Below are positions 1 to 9,161 of a DNA stretch of 64,000 nucleotides, piece by piece. The position numbers and the translations under genes are program-made. The notes under the pieces were generated by a model that made no database searches, had not been told where the DNA came from, and saw nothing but the letters and a program-made list of their open reading frames with translations. Origin of the DNA: Clostridia bacterium (GTDB taxonomy: Bacteria > Bacillota > Clostridia > Christensenellales > Aristaeellaceae); NCBI GenBank assembly GCA_017547285.1, contig JAFYQB010000113.1:1-64000 (forward strand). Direction: 5' to 3'. Each line of letters begins with the position of its first letter. Position 1 is the stretch's first letter.

Positions 1-26
1 ACAGCAACGCACAGGTTCCTTTTGTG

Positions 27-860
27 TTATTTTTTTGCACATAAAGATAATAAGCGCTTGATATCCGGCAAGGACAGATGGGGAAGTTCGTTTATGGCAT
101 ATTCCTTCAACGCTGTCCGGATCAGTGCTGTGCCCAGATAATAGCCAACATCGGAATGCCCTTCAATACGGACCCAGTCGCCGAAAAAGTGCTGAATGCT
201 CTCGTTATGTTCGATTCTTCGGATGTATTCGGCAAACAATCTGGTCTTGTTTTGGGTACACCAGTTCAGCCAGCCATCCTGATCCTGATGGAAAAAGGTT
301 TCGTTCTGGCAAAGCGTTTGCTCAAAGAACATGGCAATACCTTCGGAATAAAGCTGCCAAAGCGCTTTTTCTTCGGGTGTTTCTCCGCCCCAGGCCAATT
401 TTCGCTCCTGATGGTGCCACAAATGACCAAGCTCATGGTAGAGCAAGGCGAGCATGCTCTTTTCATCATACCAGTTTAGCTCTATGATTTTTTCAATACC
501 AAGCAGAACGACCGGTTTCCCATTGACAGTAGCCGCCCAACCTGCGCCATTGCACAACCCCAGATACAAAACAATGTCGGCATCTATGGCAGTATGAAAA
601 TATTGCCAGATCGCTTCATCCAGATGAATGACAGCCGATTGAAAAGAAAGTTGGAGCTGAGTCAGCTTTTCCGTCTGGTTTGCTGCTGCGTTCAAAACCG
701 GCAGAACGTCACGCTGAAAATCATAGCATGCAGAATCGTTTTCAATCAGTTCGATTGCCGCCGGATAAACGTTTTGCATATAATGACGCCAACGTTTTAA
801 TGAGAAAAGGCCGTCTTCGTAGCAGAGATGAATGCTGTTAAGCGAATCAATGATTTGCAT
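27..860 (-). CDS. Putative zinc metallopeptidase, HExxH type
   Basis: A 277-residue protein with the zinc-binding and catalytic motif HELGH at residues 142-146. A glutamate follows at about residue 173 (SEGIAMFFE), a plausible third metal ligand, so the fold is probably a gluzincin-like peptidase related to the DUF2268 type. The C-terminal stretch around GYYLGTALI fits that group. No signal peptide or membrane segment is visible, so it should be cytoplasmic. The ATG start lies 3 bases after the stop of the upstream PIG-L gene, so the two probably form one transcript. The substrate is unknown. Confidence 0.75.
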   Translation of the reverse strand: MQIIDSLNSIHLCYEDGLFSLKRWRHYMQNVYPAAIELIENDSACYDFQRDVLPVLNAAANQTEKLTQLQLSFQSAVIHLDEAIWQYFHTAIDADIVLYLGLCNGAGWAATVNGKPVVLLGIEKIIELNWYDEKSMLALLYHELGHLWHHQERKLAWGGETPEEKALWQLYSEGIAMFFEQTLCQNETFFHQDQDGWLNWCTQNKTRLFAEYIRRIEHNESIQHFFGDWVRIEGHSDVGYYLGTALIRTALKEYAINELPHLSLPDIKRLLSLCAKK

Positions 861-863
861 GGC

Positions 864-1652
864 TTACTTCGTCATGATCTCCACCAGTTCATCCGTCAGC
901 TTTCCGCCGTACTCGTTCCACTCAAAGGCCTCGGCGTGCTGCGTACCTTCGGGCAGCTTGTCGGGGTAGAGCTTGGCAGCGCGGGAGAAGCGGCGGTGCA
1001 TCTGTTCATGCAGCAGCTTGGTCTTTTCGTCAAAGGTGAGTGCATTTTCAATGTCTTCCCATCCGCCAATCCACGGCAGCCACTCGTAGAACTGGGAAAC
1101 GTGGCTGAGGGTAGCGCCGATCTTGCGCTCTACCACATCATCAATGGGAACGCAGAGATCCGCTCGGAAGGGCGTGGGGTTGGTAAAGTGATCCCACATG
1201 GACAGAATCACCGGCGCTTTGCGCAGGGCGGGAACCTCAGGGCAGAACAGCGGTACACCTACCAGATAGGAACAGTCCATCACCAGCTGGCCGCAGGCGC
1301 GGTGATCGGGATGATAGTCGCAGGTGCGGTGGGTGATGATCACATCCGGCGCGATTTCGCGGATGCGCTTCATCAGCATACGGCGGTAGGGAAGGTCGGC
1401 AGTCAGCTCACCGTCCGGAATGGGCAAAGCTTCATAGGTAAGGCCCAGGATCTCGCCGGCCTTTTCGCATTCGCCGGCGCGACGGGCGATCAGTTCTTCA
1501 CGGCTCATGGTTTGATGACCTGCACCGCCATCCGTAGCAGACAGGAAAAAGACCTCATGGCCCTTTGCAAGCATTTTCATGGCCAGACCAGCGGCCATCA
1601 GATCACAGTCGTCCGGGTGTGCACCAATCACAAGAAAACGATAGGATTTCAT
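864..1652 (-). CDS. PIG-L family deacetylase (LmbE-like)
   Basis: A 262-residue protein with the family's zinc-binding AHPDD motif near the N-terminus (residues 11-15) and a downstream HPDH motif (YHPDHRACG). These are the usual metal-binding and catalytic signatures of the PIG-L/LmbE fold, which removes acetyl groups from N-acetylglucosaminyl or similar amino-sugar conjugates. Length is typical for a cytoplasmic bacterial member. The start has a good ribosome binding site (AAGGAGG). It precedes the metallopeptidase gene by 3 bases. The exact substrate (BshB-like, chitooligosaccharide or other) cannot be told from sequence. Confidence 0.88.
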   Translation of the reverse strand: MKSYRFLVIGAHPDDCDLMAAGLAMKMLAKGHEVFFLSATDGGAGHQTMSREELIARRAGECEKAGEILGLTYEALPIPDGELTADLPYRRMLMKRIREIAPDVIITHRTCDYHPDHRACGQLVMDCSYLVGVPLFCPEVPALRKAPVILSMWDHFTNPTPFRADLCVPIDDVVERKIGATLSHVSQFYEWLPWIGGWEDIENALTFDEKTKLLHEQMHRRFSRAAKLYPDKLPEGTQHAEAFEWNEYGGKLTDELVEIMTK

Positions 1653-1751
1653 ATGCGTACCTCCTTATAAGGAGCAATGTTCTGTTATTTATAGTATACC
1701 ATGCCTGGGGATCAATTGAAACGGAAAAGTGGAGCAAACGAGCCCTGAATG

Positions 1752-1783
1752 AAAAAATCCGTTCCGCGAAAAGCGCGGAACGG
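1752..1783 (-). terminator. Rho-independent terminator after the RNA methyltransferase gene
   Basis: A 9-bp stem (CCGTTCCGC / GCGGAACGG) with a short loop. Read on the minus strand it is followed by a run of six T. It lies 27 bases past the stop of the minus-strand methyltransferase gene. Confidence 0.8.
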
Positions 1784-1809
1784 GATACAGGGGATGCGCC
1801 CCCTGCCTG

Positions 1810-2919
1810 TTATTCGTAAATATAAAATTCGCACTCCAAACGTCCGTTGTACAGCCTGCGCTTTTTGCTGGCACGCTTGCCGAAGGAACGTTCAAAGGCC
1901 GGGTCTGCGGTGATGACGGCCAGCTTCCAGCCGGGATGACGTTTGAGCAAAAGACCGATTTCACGGTAAAGTTCGCGAGCGCTTTTCTGGTCGCTCAGGC
2001 GTTCGCCATAGGGCGGATTGATGAGGAACACGCCGGGCTCGCCGTCCAGCTGCAAAGTTCGCAGATCCTGCTGTTTGACCTGAATACGGTTTTCAAAGCC
2101 CGCCTGTTTGATGTGGCGGCGGCTCAGTTCCAGTGCTTCGGGGTTGATGTCGCTGCCAGCAATCTGGAAGTCTGTCTGTTCATCGTAGGAATCAGTCAGT
2201 TCTGCGCGAAGGGCCTTCATCTCCGCCTGCGGCATGAAGGCATATTTTTCGCAGGCAAAGCTGCGCCTGATACCCGCTGGGCGGCTGATGGCCTTGATGG
2301 CGGTTTCAATCAGCAGTGTGCCGGTACCGCAGCAGGGATCGTACAGACGAACGCCTTTGCGCCACGGGCTCAGATCCACCAGCGCAGCAGCCAGCGTTTC
2401 GCGCAGCGGCGCTTCGCCGTTCCAGGTACGGTAGCCGCGGCGGTTGAGTGCATCACCGGAAAGATCCAGCGTAATACGGGCCAGATCGTTGACAATGGCA
2501 ATGTCAATGGGGTAAACCACACCCGTCTCCGGCAGGCGGTTTACGCGCAGCTTCTGCATGAGCCGCTGAACGATGGCTTTTTTGCTGATGGACTGACAGT
2601 CGCGCACGCTCATGAGCTGGCTGCGAACGCATTTGCCGCTGACATGGATGGAGGCGTCCCTCGTCAAAAGTTTCTCCCACGCAATGCTGCTGACAAGCTG
2701 GAACAGCTCTTCAAAAGTGCGCACTTTTTCTTCTGCCAGCACCAGCAGCACGCGGTCCGCCGTGCGCAGGCAAAGGTTGGCACGGTATCCGTCCAGCAGA
2801 GTGCCTTCAAAGCGCGCACCGCCGTTTTCGGCACGGGCGGGGATATTCATTCGCTTCAGTTCGTTGGCCGCTACGCCTTCCAGGCCGAAGGCGGCGGTAG
2901 CAAGAAAAGTATAAGACAT
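1810..2919 (-). CDS. THUMP-domain class I SAM-dependent RNA methyltransferase (YpsC/RlmL-like)
   Basis: A 369-residue protein. The N-terminal part carries a ferredoxin-like and THUMP RNA-binding region, and the C-terminal half is a Rossmann methyltransferase with a glycine-rich SAM loop (DPCCGTGTLLIE) and the N2-guanine methyltransferase motif NPPYGER. This matches the YpsC family, half of the bifunctional 23S rRNA enzyme RlmKL, which methylates a guanine of 23S rRNA. An open frame extends upstream, but the start at 2919 is chosen because TAAAGGAG sits at ideal spacing before it and the protein begins with the family-typical MSYTFLATAAFGLE. Confidence 0.88.
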   Translation of the reverse strand: MSYTFLATAAFGLEGVAANELKRMNIPARAENGGARFEGTLLDGYRANLCLRTADRVLLVLAEEKVRTFEELFQLVSSIAWEKLLTRDASIHVSGKCVRSQLMSVRDCQSISKKAIVQRLMQKLRVNRLPETGVVYPIDIAIVNDLARITLDLSGDALNRRGYRTWNGEAPLRETLAAALVDLSPWRKGVRLYDPCCGTGTLLIETAIKAISRPAGIRRSFACEKYAFMPQAEMKALRAELTDSYDEQTDFQIAGSDINPEALELSRRHIKQAGFENRIQVKQQDLRTLQLDGEPGVFLINPPYGERLSDQKSARELYREIGLLLKRHPGWKLAVITADPAFERSFGKRASKKRRLYNGRLECEFYIYE

Positions 2920-3012
2920 AGATAACTCCTTTACATTGAGCTGCATTGCCGCAGCCAAGGGGATTATAGCATGGAAAACGGGAAAAATACAAGCGAATGG
3001 AGGAGAGAGAAA

Positions 3013-3375
3013 ATGTACTTTTGGGTCGGGGCCATTGGTTATCCGCTGATTGAACTGGCGTATCGCCGCCGTACGCATCCGTCCATGGCTTTGGCCGGAG
3101 GACTGGCTGCAATGGCGCTTGGCCGCATCAGCCAAACAGACCGCCCGTTGTGGCAGCAGGCGCTGCTGGGCGGTCTGGTGATTACGGGAATTGAGTACGG
3201 CATTGGAAAAATGTTCAACCGTCGCTATCGCGTGTGGGATTACCGGAATATGCCGCTGAATGTGCAGGGGCAAATCTGTCTGCCCTTTACGCTGGTTTGG
3301 TGTGGGCTGAGCGCGGCGGCGGTTTGCCTGTTTACAGAATGCCGCAGAGCAGGAAAATGGCTGCGCCGCCCATGA
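3013..3375 (+). CDS. Small membrane protein, putative ABC-transporter type IV family (PF06541-like)
   Basis: A 120-residue protein with about three hydrophobic segments and the motif YRVWDYRNMPLNVQGQICL, which resembles the conserved Y..MP.N..G.IC signature of the PF06541 family. Function in that family is poorly defined. The start at 3013 is preceded by GGAGGAGAG. An earlier in-frame ATG at 2971 lacks such a site. The gene is alone on its strand, and its last 44 bases overlap, tail to tail, the end of the EamA exporter gene on the other strand. Confidence 0.65.
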   Translation: MYFWVGAIGYPLIELAYRRRTHPSMALAGGLAAMALGRISQTDRPLWQQALLGGLVITGIEYGIGKMFNRRYRVWDYRNMPLNVQGQICLPFTLVWCGLSAAAVCLFTECRRAGKWLRRP

Positions 3376-4228
3376 TCAGGCCGAACCACTGGCGGCGACT
3401 GAGTTTTTCGTGCCAGAGCAGAACGCCTGCCAGAATGTTGAGCAGCATAAAGCCGCCGTTGACCACAGGGTAGAAGATGACGGCTTCCATCACGCCGGCC
3501 AGATACATGTTGATCTGGTTGCACAGCGCAATGCCGATGCCGCAGACAATGCTGAAAATCACCAGCTTGCGGATGCGGTTGGCGGCAAGAACGGTCACGT
3601 TGCCGCCTTTTTTCAGACTGACGCGTGCAGCGGTGAAGGAGAACAGCGCAGAAACGATGAAGGCGATCACCAGAAAAATGCCCAGTTCATCCTTGTGGGG
3701 GGAGGACTGGTGCAGCTTCTGCATCACGCCCACGCCGCCGGAGCAGAGGAACGAACCAAGACAAAGCAGCAGCCAGCGCAGCGACATGCCGGATTCCCTG
3801 TTGGATGTATCCACCGCACAGGCGATGGAGATGAGCATGAGCGCCATGCCGAAATACTGGCCGGTGGAGATGCTTTCGCCAAAGAACACCATGCCGGACA
3901 GCGAAGGAATTACCATGCCGCAGGCGATAATTACGTTGGTGTAGGAAAGCGGGCCGTTTTCCAGCGCTTTCATGGCAAGCACGGCGCACAGGGCGGTGAT
4001 TACGCCGAAGATCACACCCAGTCCCAGCGTATACAAACTGGGTATGCACAGACTGCCGCCCAAAAGGGCAATCACAGCCAGCGTGGCTGCGGAAAGAATG
4101 CTGGAAAGCGCATTGAAGGTGTGCAGGTCGGCAGCGCCGTGGATTTCCTTTTTGCAGAAATCATTGCGCAGAATGCCTGCGGACAGAATGTTCATCAGAA
4201 CGGATACAATCAGGAGCAGAGCGTGCAT
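3332..4228 (-). CDS. EamA/DMT-family membrane transporter
   Basis: About 298 residues with roughly ten hydrophobic segments arranged as two repeated halves, each ending in an EamA-like helix (ENGPLSYTNVIIACGMVIPSL in the first half, EAVIFYPVVNGG in the second). This is the drug/metabolite transporter layout. The start at 4228 is chosen because the protein then begins with a transmembrane helix (MHALLLIVSVLMNILSAGIL). It lies 31 bases after murI and is probably co-transcribed with it. The transported substrate is unknown. Its 3' end overlaps the small membrane-protein gene on the plus strand. Confidence 0.8.
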   Translation of the reverse strand: MHALLLIVSVLMNILSAGILRNDFCKKEIHGAADLHTFNALSSILSAATLAVIALLGGSLCIPSLYTLGLGVIFGVITALCAVLAMKALENGPLSYTNVIIACGMVIPSLSGMVFFGESISTGQYFGMALMLISIACAVDTSNRESGMSLRWLLLCLGSFLCSGGVGVMQKLHQSSPHKDELGIFLVIAFIVSALFSFTAARVSLKKGGNVTVLAANRIRKLVIFSIVCGIGIALCNQINMYLAGVMEAVIFYPVVNGGFMLLNILAGVLLWHEKLSRRQWFGLIMGGAAIFLLCGIL

Positions 4229-4259
4229 TGGGAAACAGCCTTTCTTTGGTGCTGAAAAA

Positions 4260-5033
4260 TCAGGCTTCGGGGGAGCGCCACAGGGAAAGCATGTGCTGCA
4301 TGCGCAGGATCGGTTCCTCACCGTCCAGCGAGGAGAGGAAGGTAACGTTTCCTCCGGGACCGGCAGACAGAAGGTTTTCTTCTTCCAGCCTGCGGCGCAG
4401 CTGACGTACCGTGCCAAGGTTGCCGTCGATCAGCGATACATCCGGGCTGAAGAAACGGCTGATGGTCTTGCGCAAAAACGGATAATGCGTGCAGCCCAGC
4501 ACCACAGCCTTGATATCCTCATTTGCATAGGGCGCAAACAATTCTGCAAGCAGTTTTTCCACACGAGGACCGGAAAGCTGCCCGTCCTCCACGCATTCCA
4601 TCAGGCCGGAGCAGGGGAGGGGAATGGCGTCCTTGCCGTAGAGGGCCATCAGCGCCTGAAATTTGGGCAGACGGATGGTGTTGCGGGTCGCCATGACCAG
4701 CACGCGGCCATCGCCGGGCAAAAGGGAAGCAGGCTTGAGCGCAGGCTCCATGCCAATAATGGGCAGCGGCAGTTCCTGCCTGAGCTGTGCGGCAGCCACG
4801 CTGGTAGCGGTGTTGCAGGCGATTACGATCGCCTTGCATTCGCGCTCGATCAATGTATCCACTGCGGCGCGGGTATATTGATAGACGGTCTCCGGCGGTT
4901 TGTCGCCATAGGGGATGTTGCGTGTATCGCCGAAATAGATGAAATTTTCTTCCGGCAGTATGCGCAGGGCTTCGCCCAGCACGCTTATGCCGCCCAGACC
5001 GCTGTCCAGAAAACCAACGGGACGATGATCCAC
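4260..5033 (-). CDS. murI: Glutamate racemase
   Basis: A 257-residue cytoplasmic enzyme that interconverts L- and D-glutamate for peptidoglycan synthesis. The two catalytic cysteines are in the family motifs CNTATS (Cys73) and GCTHYP (Cys181). The N-terminal substrate loop DSGLGG is also present. The start is a GTG at 5033, supported by GGGAGGTGG ten bases upstream. An ATG a few bases earlier is out of frame. It sits between a MATE exporter and an EamA exporter on the same strand. Confidence 0.96.
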   Translation of the reverse strand: MDHRPVGFLDSGLGGISVLGEALRILPEENFIYFGDTRNIPYGDKPPETVYQYTRAAVDTLIERECKAIVIACNTATSVAAAQLRQELPLPIIGMEPALKPASLLPGDGRVLVMATRNTIRLPKFQALMALYGKDAIPLPCSGLMECVEDGQLSGPRVEKLLAELFAPYANEDIKAVVLGCTHYPFLRKTISRFFSPDVSLIDGNLGTVRQLRRRLEEENLLSAGPGGNVTFLSSLDGEEPILRMQHMLSLWRSPEA

Positions 5034-5089
5034 GGTTCATCCACCTCCCAAATTTTTATTATATCCCGAGGACACGGGTTTATCAACCG

Positions 5090-6415
5090 CTATACACGCA
5101 TGTACAGGTATTTGCCGCGCACAAAACAGATGGTTGTACAAAGCAGGCGTACATACATGGAGATGGCGTTGGCCAGAAACACGCCTTTTGCACCAAGCGT
5201 CCAATGGTAGCAGAAAAGATATGTGAGTGGCAGTCGGATGATCCATACGCCGAAAAGCGTGATGATCATCACAATTTTGACCGCGCCGCCTGCCTGCAGC
5301 TGGGGAATGAGCGTGTTCAGCGATACGCCGGGAATGACCATCAGCAGCGCAAAGAAAATGGCGGAAGCAGCTGCGGCCTGCACGGCAGGGGCATCAGAGT
5401 ACAAAGGTGTCAGGCGGCTTCTTAGCGCGATCAGAATACCGCCAAGAATCAGTACGCTCATAACCGCCATGCCCCACAGTTTCCAGCCGTTCCTGTGTGC
5501 TTTGGCATATTCCTTTGCTCCCAGCAAATGACCGGTGGTGGCAAGGGTAATGGCTGAGAAAATGGTCTGCGGAAGTCCTGCAAAGGAATACAGTGTGTTG
5601 GCTACATTATACGCGGCAGCTTCAAAGGTGCCAAGGCCGATGACCATGGAACCTGCGATCAGATAGCCTGCCTGTACGAAAACAGCTTCAAACGATGCGG
5701 GAAGACCGATGTGGAAGATGCGTTTAAAGGTGGGGAAATGAGGAATGAAAATACGCCGCAGTTTGAGCGCAAAGCGGTGGGAACGGAGCACTGCCCAGAT
5801 GGCCAGCATCATGCTGCAGATGCGGCACAGCAGATTGGTGAGGCCTGCGCCCGCTACACCGGGCATGAACACCCGCAGGAACAGGAAGGCAAAGCCAAGC
5901 TGCAAAATGCCTGTGATCACATTGATCAGCATAGCGGTCCTGCTGTCGCCGGAGGCGCGCTGCATGCTTACAAGCACACTGGTGAGCATCAAAAACGGCA
6001 GGGACAGGATCAGTACCCGGAAATAAACAACGCCTTCGGCCAATACTGCCGGCTCGGCATTGGGCATCAGCAAGGAAAGCAGAGGCACGGTAAAGATGAG
6101 GCACAGGATCATGATCACAATGGAAAACACACCGCTTAAAAGCAGGGTCTGCTCCGCTACGCGCGATGCTTCACGCTGGTCATGCGCACCCAGCAAACGC
6201 GCACACAACACGCTGGAACCGGTAGTGAGCATGGTAAGAGACGCTGTTATCAAGCTGATAATCGTGTTGCTCTGAGAGATTACGGTCAGCGAGCTGCCAG
6301 AAATCCCACCGATCAGCGAGGAGAAAATCAGGTTGATCAATGTGGATGCTACGGTTTCAAAGATCACCGGTAAAGCAAATTGCAGCGTGGGATTCTTGAT
6401 ATGCGGTACTTTCAC
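5090..6415 (-). CDS. MATE-family efflux transporter
   Basis: A 441-residue integral membrane protein with about twelve transmembrane segments and the two-fold MATE architecture. The N-terminal half has PVIFETVASTLINLIFSSL and LLGAHDQREA, and the second half has GLPASFEAVFVQAGYL. It is expected to export drugs or metabolites against a Na+ or H+ gradient. The best start is a GTG at 6415 preceded by AAAGGCGG. It ends 56 bases before murI and may share its transcript. A distant relative lies at 56080-57450. Confidence 0.9.
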   Translation of the reverse strand: MKVPHIKNPTLQFALPVIFETVASTLINLIFSSLIGGISGSSLTVISQSNTIISLITASLTMLTTGSSVLCARLLGAHDQREASRVAEQTLLLSGVFSIVIMILCLIFTVPLLSLLMPNAEPAVLAEGVVYFRVLILSLPFLMLTSVLVSMQRASGDSRTAMLINVITGILQLGFAFLFLRVFMPGVAGAGLTNLLCRICSMMLAIWAVLRSHRFALKLRRIFIPHFPTFKRIFHIGLPASFEAVFVQAGYLIAGSMVIGLGTFEAAAYNVANTLYSFAGLPQTIFSAITLATTGHLLGAKEYAKAHRNGWKLWGMAVMSVLILGGILIALRSRLTPLYSDAPAVQAAAASAIFFALLMVIPGVSLNTLIPQLQAGGAVKIVMIITLFGVWIIRLPLTYLFCYHWTLGAKGVFLANAISMYVRLLCTTICFVRGKYLYMRV

Positions 6416-6493
6416 GGCGCGCGCCGCCTTTCGAATAGATGATAGGCCAGTAGTATTGTACGCGTATTAACCGCCAGCGTCAACCTTGCACGA

Positions 6494-6522
6494 TTGCTCC
6501 TGTATAAAATATATGCTATAAT
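6494..6522 (+). promoter_or_regulatory. Predicted sigma-A promoter of the dehydrogenase operon
   Basis: TTGCTC at 6494-6499 and a perfect TATAAT at 6517-6522 with 17 bases between them. The start codon of the first operon gene is 43 bases downstream. Confidence 0.65.
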
Positions 6523-6564
6523 ATGGATACGTTGTTTTGACAGTTGCATACGGAGGAGAAAGCC

Positions 6565-7770
6565 ATGAAATCGATTGGCACTTATTTTCAGAACGATTCC
6601 CAAAGGCCGCTTGTGTACGGCGAGGTGGATGTGATCAACCCGCCGAGAAAACGCCTGCGCGGAGAACTGGAAAAGGCGGGCATACTGGTTCATCCCGTGC
6701 TGGTGGGCTTCTGCGGTACGGATCACGAACTGATGCAGATGGGCCGTGCCGGAAAGCTGCAGGCCAAATTTCCCGCCGGTCAGAACCGGCTGATCAACGG
6801 ACATGAAGGCGTGGTGTGGGTGCCCGGCCAGAACCGTTTTGCCATTGTGCTCATCCGCGGCGGCGACAGCATTGACCCCACCCGATATACGGAGGATGAA
6901 AGTTATTTCGAATACGGCTGCGATCAGGCGGACGGACTTTTCTGCGATGAGATGTATGTGAATCCTGATATGCTGCTGGATATTCCGGAAGGCTATGTGC
7001 GGGATGGAAAACTGGCGCTTTCCTTTGCCAAGAAGATGGTATTTCCCGATCCCTTTGCCTGCATGCTGTTCCAGTTGGAACGCATGGAGGATCTGGGCAG
7101 CGCACACAACTTCCGTCAGGCGGCGCGCAGGCACTGCTGCAGTCTGGAAGAAGCCCGTGCGATTGCGGCAAATGAGATTTTTGACCGTACAGTGATTTTT
7201 GGACTTGGCACCACAGGTATGTTCATCGGCGATATTATCCGTCAAAAGCATCCTGATGCAAAGATCGTATTTGTCGGTCTGGATGAACCGGAAAGCGATA
7301 AGGTGAGATTTGCGCTGGAACAGACGCATGCCGCCTATCTTCAGAATGATTTCGCATCTGAAAAAGAGCTGGCAAAAGCCATCTGCCATATGCTGGACGG
7401 GTGCGCTACCCTGTTTGTTGCGGCAAGCGGCACCGACGCCGATCACAGGATCGCCTTTGAACACGGGGTACTGGGCTGCAACGGCATTTATAACAGCTTT
7501 TCCCTTGGCCCGAAGGTCAGTTATGATACCATGCCATTCGGATTCCAAAACCATTTGATTTTTGGTTCCATCAACTTCCGGCAGGATCATATGGAACAGG
7601 CGATCCATATGCTGGCAGGAAGCCGTTATGATGAAATCGTCGGGCTGATCGACCGGGAGGAATTTGCCGCCGATCCCATCGGCGCATATGAAAATAAAAT
7701 TTTCTGCAAGGGCGCTCCCATGAAAACCGCTGTTATCTGGAACGCCGAATACATCGATATCAACCGCTGA
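6565..7770 (+). CDS. Zinc-type medium-chain dehydrogenase, glucose-dehydrogenase-like
   Basis: About 401 residues. The N-terminal GroES-like domain has the zinc-site signature GFCGTDHE followed by NGHEGVV, as in glucose 1-dehydrogenases of the MDR family. A Rossmann segment follows (VIFGLGTTGMFIGDI). It should oxidise the C1 or another hydroxyl of a sugar with NAD(P)+. The start at 6565 has GGAGGAG at ideal spacing; a TTG further upstream is rejected. It is the first gene of a three-gene operon with a glycerol-1-phosphate-dehydrogenase-like enzyme and an Amidohydro_2 hydrolase. A sugar dehydrogenase followed by a lactonase-type hydrolase would fit non-phosphorylative sugar oxidation; that pathway is inference. 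Confidence 0.82.
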   Translation: MKSIGTYFQNDSQRPLVYGEVDVINPPRKRLRGELEKAGILVHPVLVGFCGTDHELMQMGRAGKLQAKFPAGQNRLINGHEGVVWVPGQNRFAIVLIRGGDSIDPTRYTEDESYFEYGCDQADGLFCDEMYVNPDMLLDIPEGYVRDGKLALSFAKKMVFPDPFACMLFQLERMEDLGSAHNFRQAARRHCCSLEEARAIAANEIFDRTVIFGLGTTGMFIGDIIRQKHPDAKIVFVGLDEPESDKVRFALEQTHAAYLQNDFASEKELAKAICHMLDGCATLFVAASGTDADHRIAFEHGVLGCNGIYNSFSLGPKVSYDTMPFGFQNHLIFGSINFRQDHMEQAIHMLAGSRYDEIVGLIDREEFAADPIGAYENKIFCKGAPMKTAVIWNAEYIDINR

Positions 7771-7784
7771 ATCAGGAGGATAGT

Positions 7785-9149
7785 ATGGCTGTACAGGTAC
7801 ATTATGATCAGGACTGCAAAATGAGCATTACCGGCGTGGAATGTAATTGCGGCTGCGAACATCGCGTCATTGACAAGGATATTTACATCGGCAGGGGATT
7901 GATTGAACGCATTCCCGGCTACATTCAGCGCCGCGGACTGGGCACGCACTGCGTGCTGGTGGCCGATGACAACACCTACCGCGTGGCGGGCGAACAGGTG
8001 GAAAAAACGTTGAAGGCTGCAGGCTTTGATGTGGTTCCCTGTGTGATCCACCGTGAAAACGACATGCTGCCGGATGATCTGTCCTGCGGCGAAGTACTGC
8101 TGTCTATTACCCGTGAAACAGAGTTCCTGATTGCAGTAGGCAGCGGTACCGTGACCGATACCACCCGCATCAATGCGGAGCGCACGCATCTGCCCTTTGT
8201 GTCCGTTGGCACCGCGCCCTCCATGGACGGCTATGCCTCCGCAGTCGCGCCGCTTCTGCACCGCGGACTCAAGATCCAGCGTCCGGCTGTGTGTCCGGAG
8301 ATCATTGTGTGCGATCTGGATGTGCTGGCCACCGCGCCCATGCATATGATTGCCAGCGGCGTGGGCGACGTGCTGGGCAAGTATATTGCCAAGGCGGACT
8401 GGCAGCTGGGGCAGATCATCAACGGCGAGCCCTGCTGTCCCGTATGCGTGGAAATGGTGACCAACGCGGTCAACGCGCTGGTGGACAATGTGGATGAAAT
8501 TGCACAGAAAACCGAAAAGGGCATGCGCATTCTGATCGAGGCGCTGCTGCTGGCGGGCGTGACCATCATGATCATCGATAACACCCGTGCTGTGGCTTCC
8601 ATCGAACACAACATCGCCCAGTACTGGGAAATGATCCTAGTGCAGCGCGGCATCGAACCGCCCATGCACGGCGCGTCCGTAGGCGTATCCACGCTGCTGG
8701 TATGGCCGCTGTTTGAACGATTTGCCAAGGAAGATTTGAGCAAGTTGGATCTGGATGCCATTCGTGCCAAACGCATCTCCCGTGAAAAGCGCGAACGCTG
8801 GATGCTGCATGCCTACGGCGAAGAAGGCGGCAGGCAGATCATGCGCGAAAACCCCGGCGATTTCCTCACATGGGAGGAGCAGGAACGCCGCATCCGCACT
8901 GCGCAGGAACGGTTTGAAGAGATCAAGGCAGTGATTGCAGCCATGCCTCCGCTGGAAAAGATCAAACAGGTGATGATGACTCTGAACGCCGAAATGACGC
9001 CCGAGGAAGAGGAAATCCCGGAGGATCTGCTGCGCTGCTCCATGCACTGCGGCAAGGATTACCGCACCCGCTACACGCTGTTCAAACTGATGGATGAATG
9101 CGGACTGCTGGAGGATTATCTGGCAGATTATCCCTATCCTTTTGAGTAA
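7785..9149 (+). CDS. sn-Glycerol-1-phosphate dehydrogenase family protein (AraM/EgsA-like)
   Basis: A 454-residue iron-type alcohol dehydrogenase homologue. The NAD-binding motif GSGTVTDTTR and the following GTAPSMDGYASA are the hallmarks of the glycerol-1-phosphate dehydrogenase branch. His residues in the second half (MHGASVGVST) fit the metal site. Known members reduce dihydroxyacetone phosphate to sn-glycerol-1-phosphate with Ni2+ or Zn2+, and in Bacillus the homologue araM sits in an arabinose operon. Fourteen bases separate it from the upstream dehydrogenase, and a strong AGGAGG precedes it. The C-terminal part, about 100 residues, is charged and helical. Confidence 0.85.
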   Translation: MAVQVHYDQDCKMSITGVECNCGCEHRVIDKDIYIGRGLIERIPGYIQRRGLGTHCVLVADDNTYRVAGEQVEKTLKAAGFDVVPCVIHRENDMLPDDLSCGEVLLSITRETEFLIAVGSGTVTDTTRINAERTHLPFVSVGTAPSMDGYASAVAPLLHRGLKIQRPAVCPEIIVCDLDVLATAPMHMIASGVGDVLGKYIAKADWQLGQIINGEPCCPVCVEMVTNAVNALVDNVDEIAQKTEKGMRILIEALLLAGVTIMIIDNTRAVASIEHNIAQYWEMILVQRGIEPPMHGASVGVSTLLVWPLFERFAKEDLSKLDLDAIRAKRISREKRERWMLHAYGEEGGRQIMRENPGDFLTWEEQERRIRTAQERFEEIKAVIAAMPPLEKIKQVMMTLNAEMTPEEEEIPEDLLRCSMHCGKDYRTRYTLFKLMDECGLLEDYLADYPYPFE

Positions 9150-9161
9150 GGAGGAAATGTC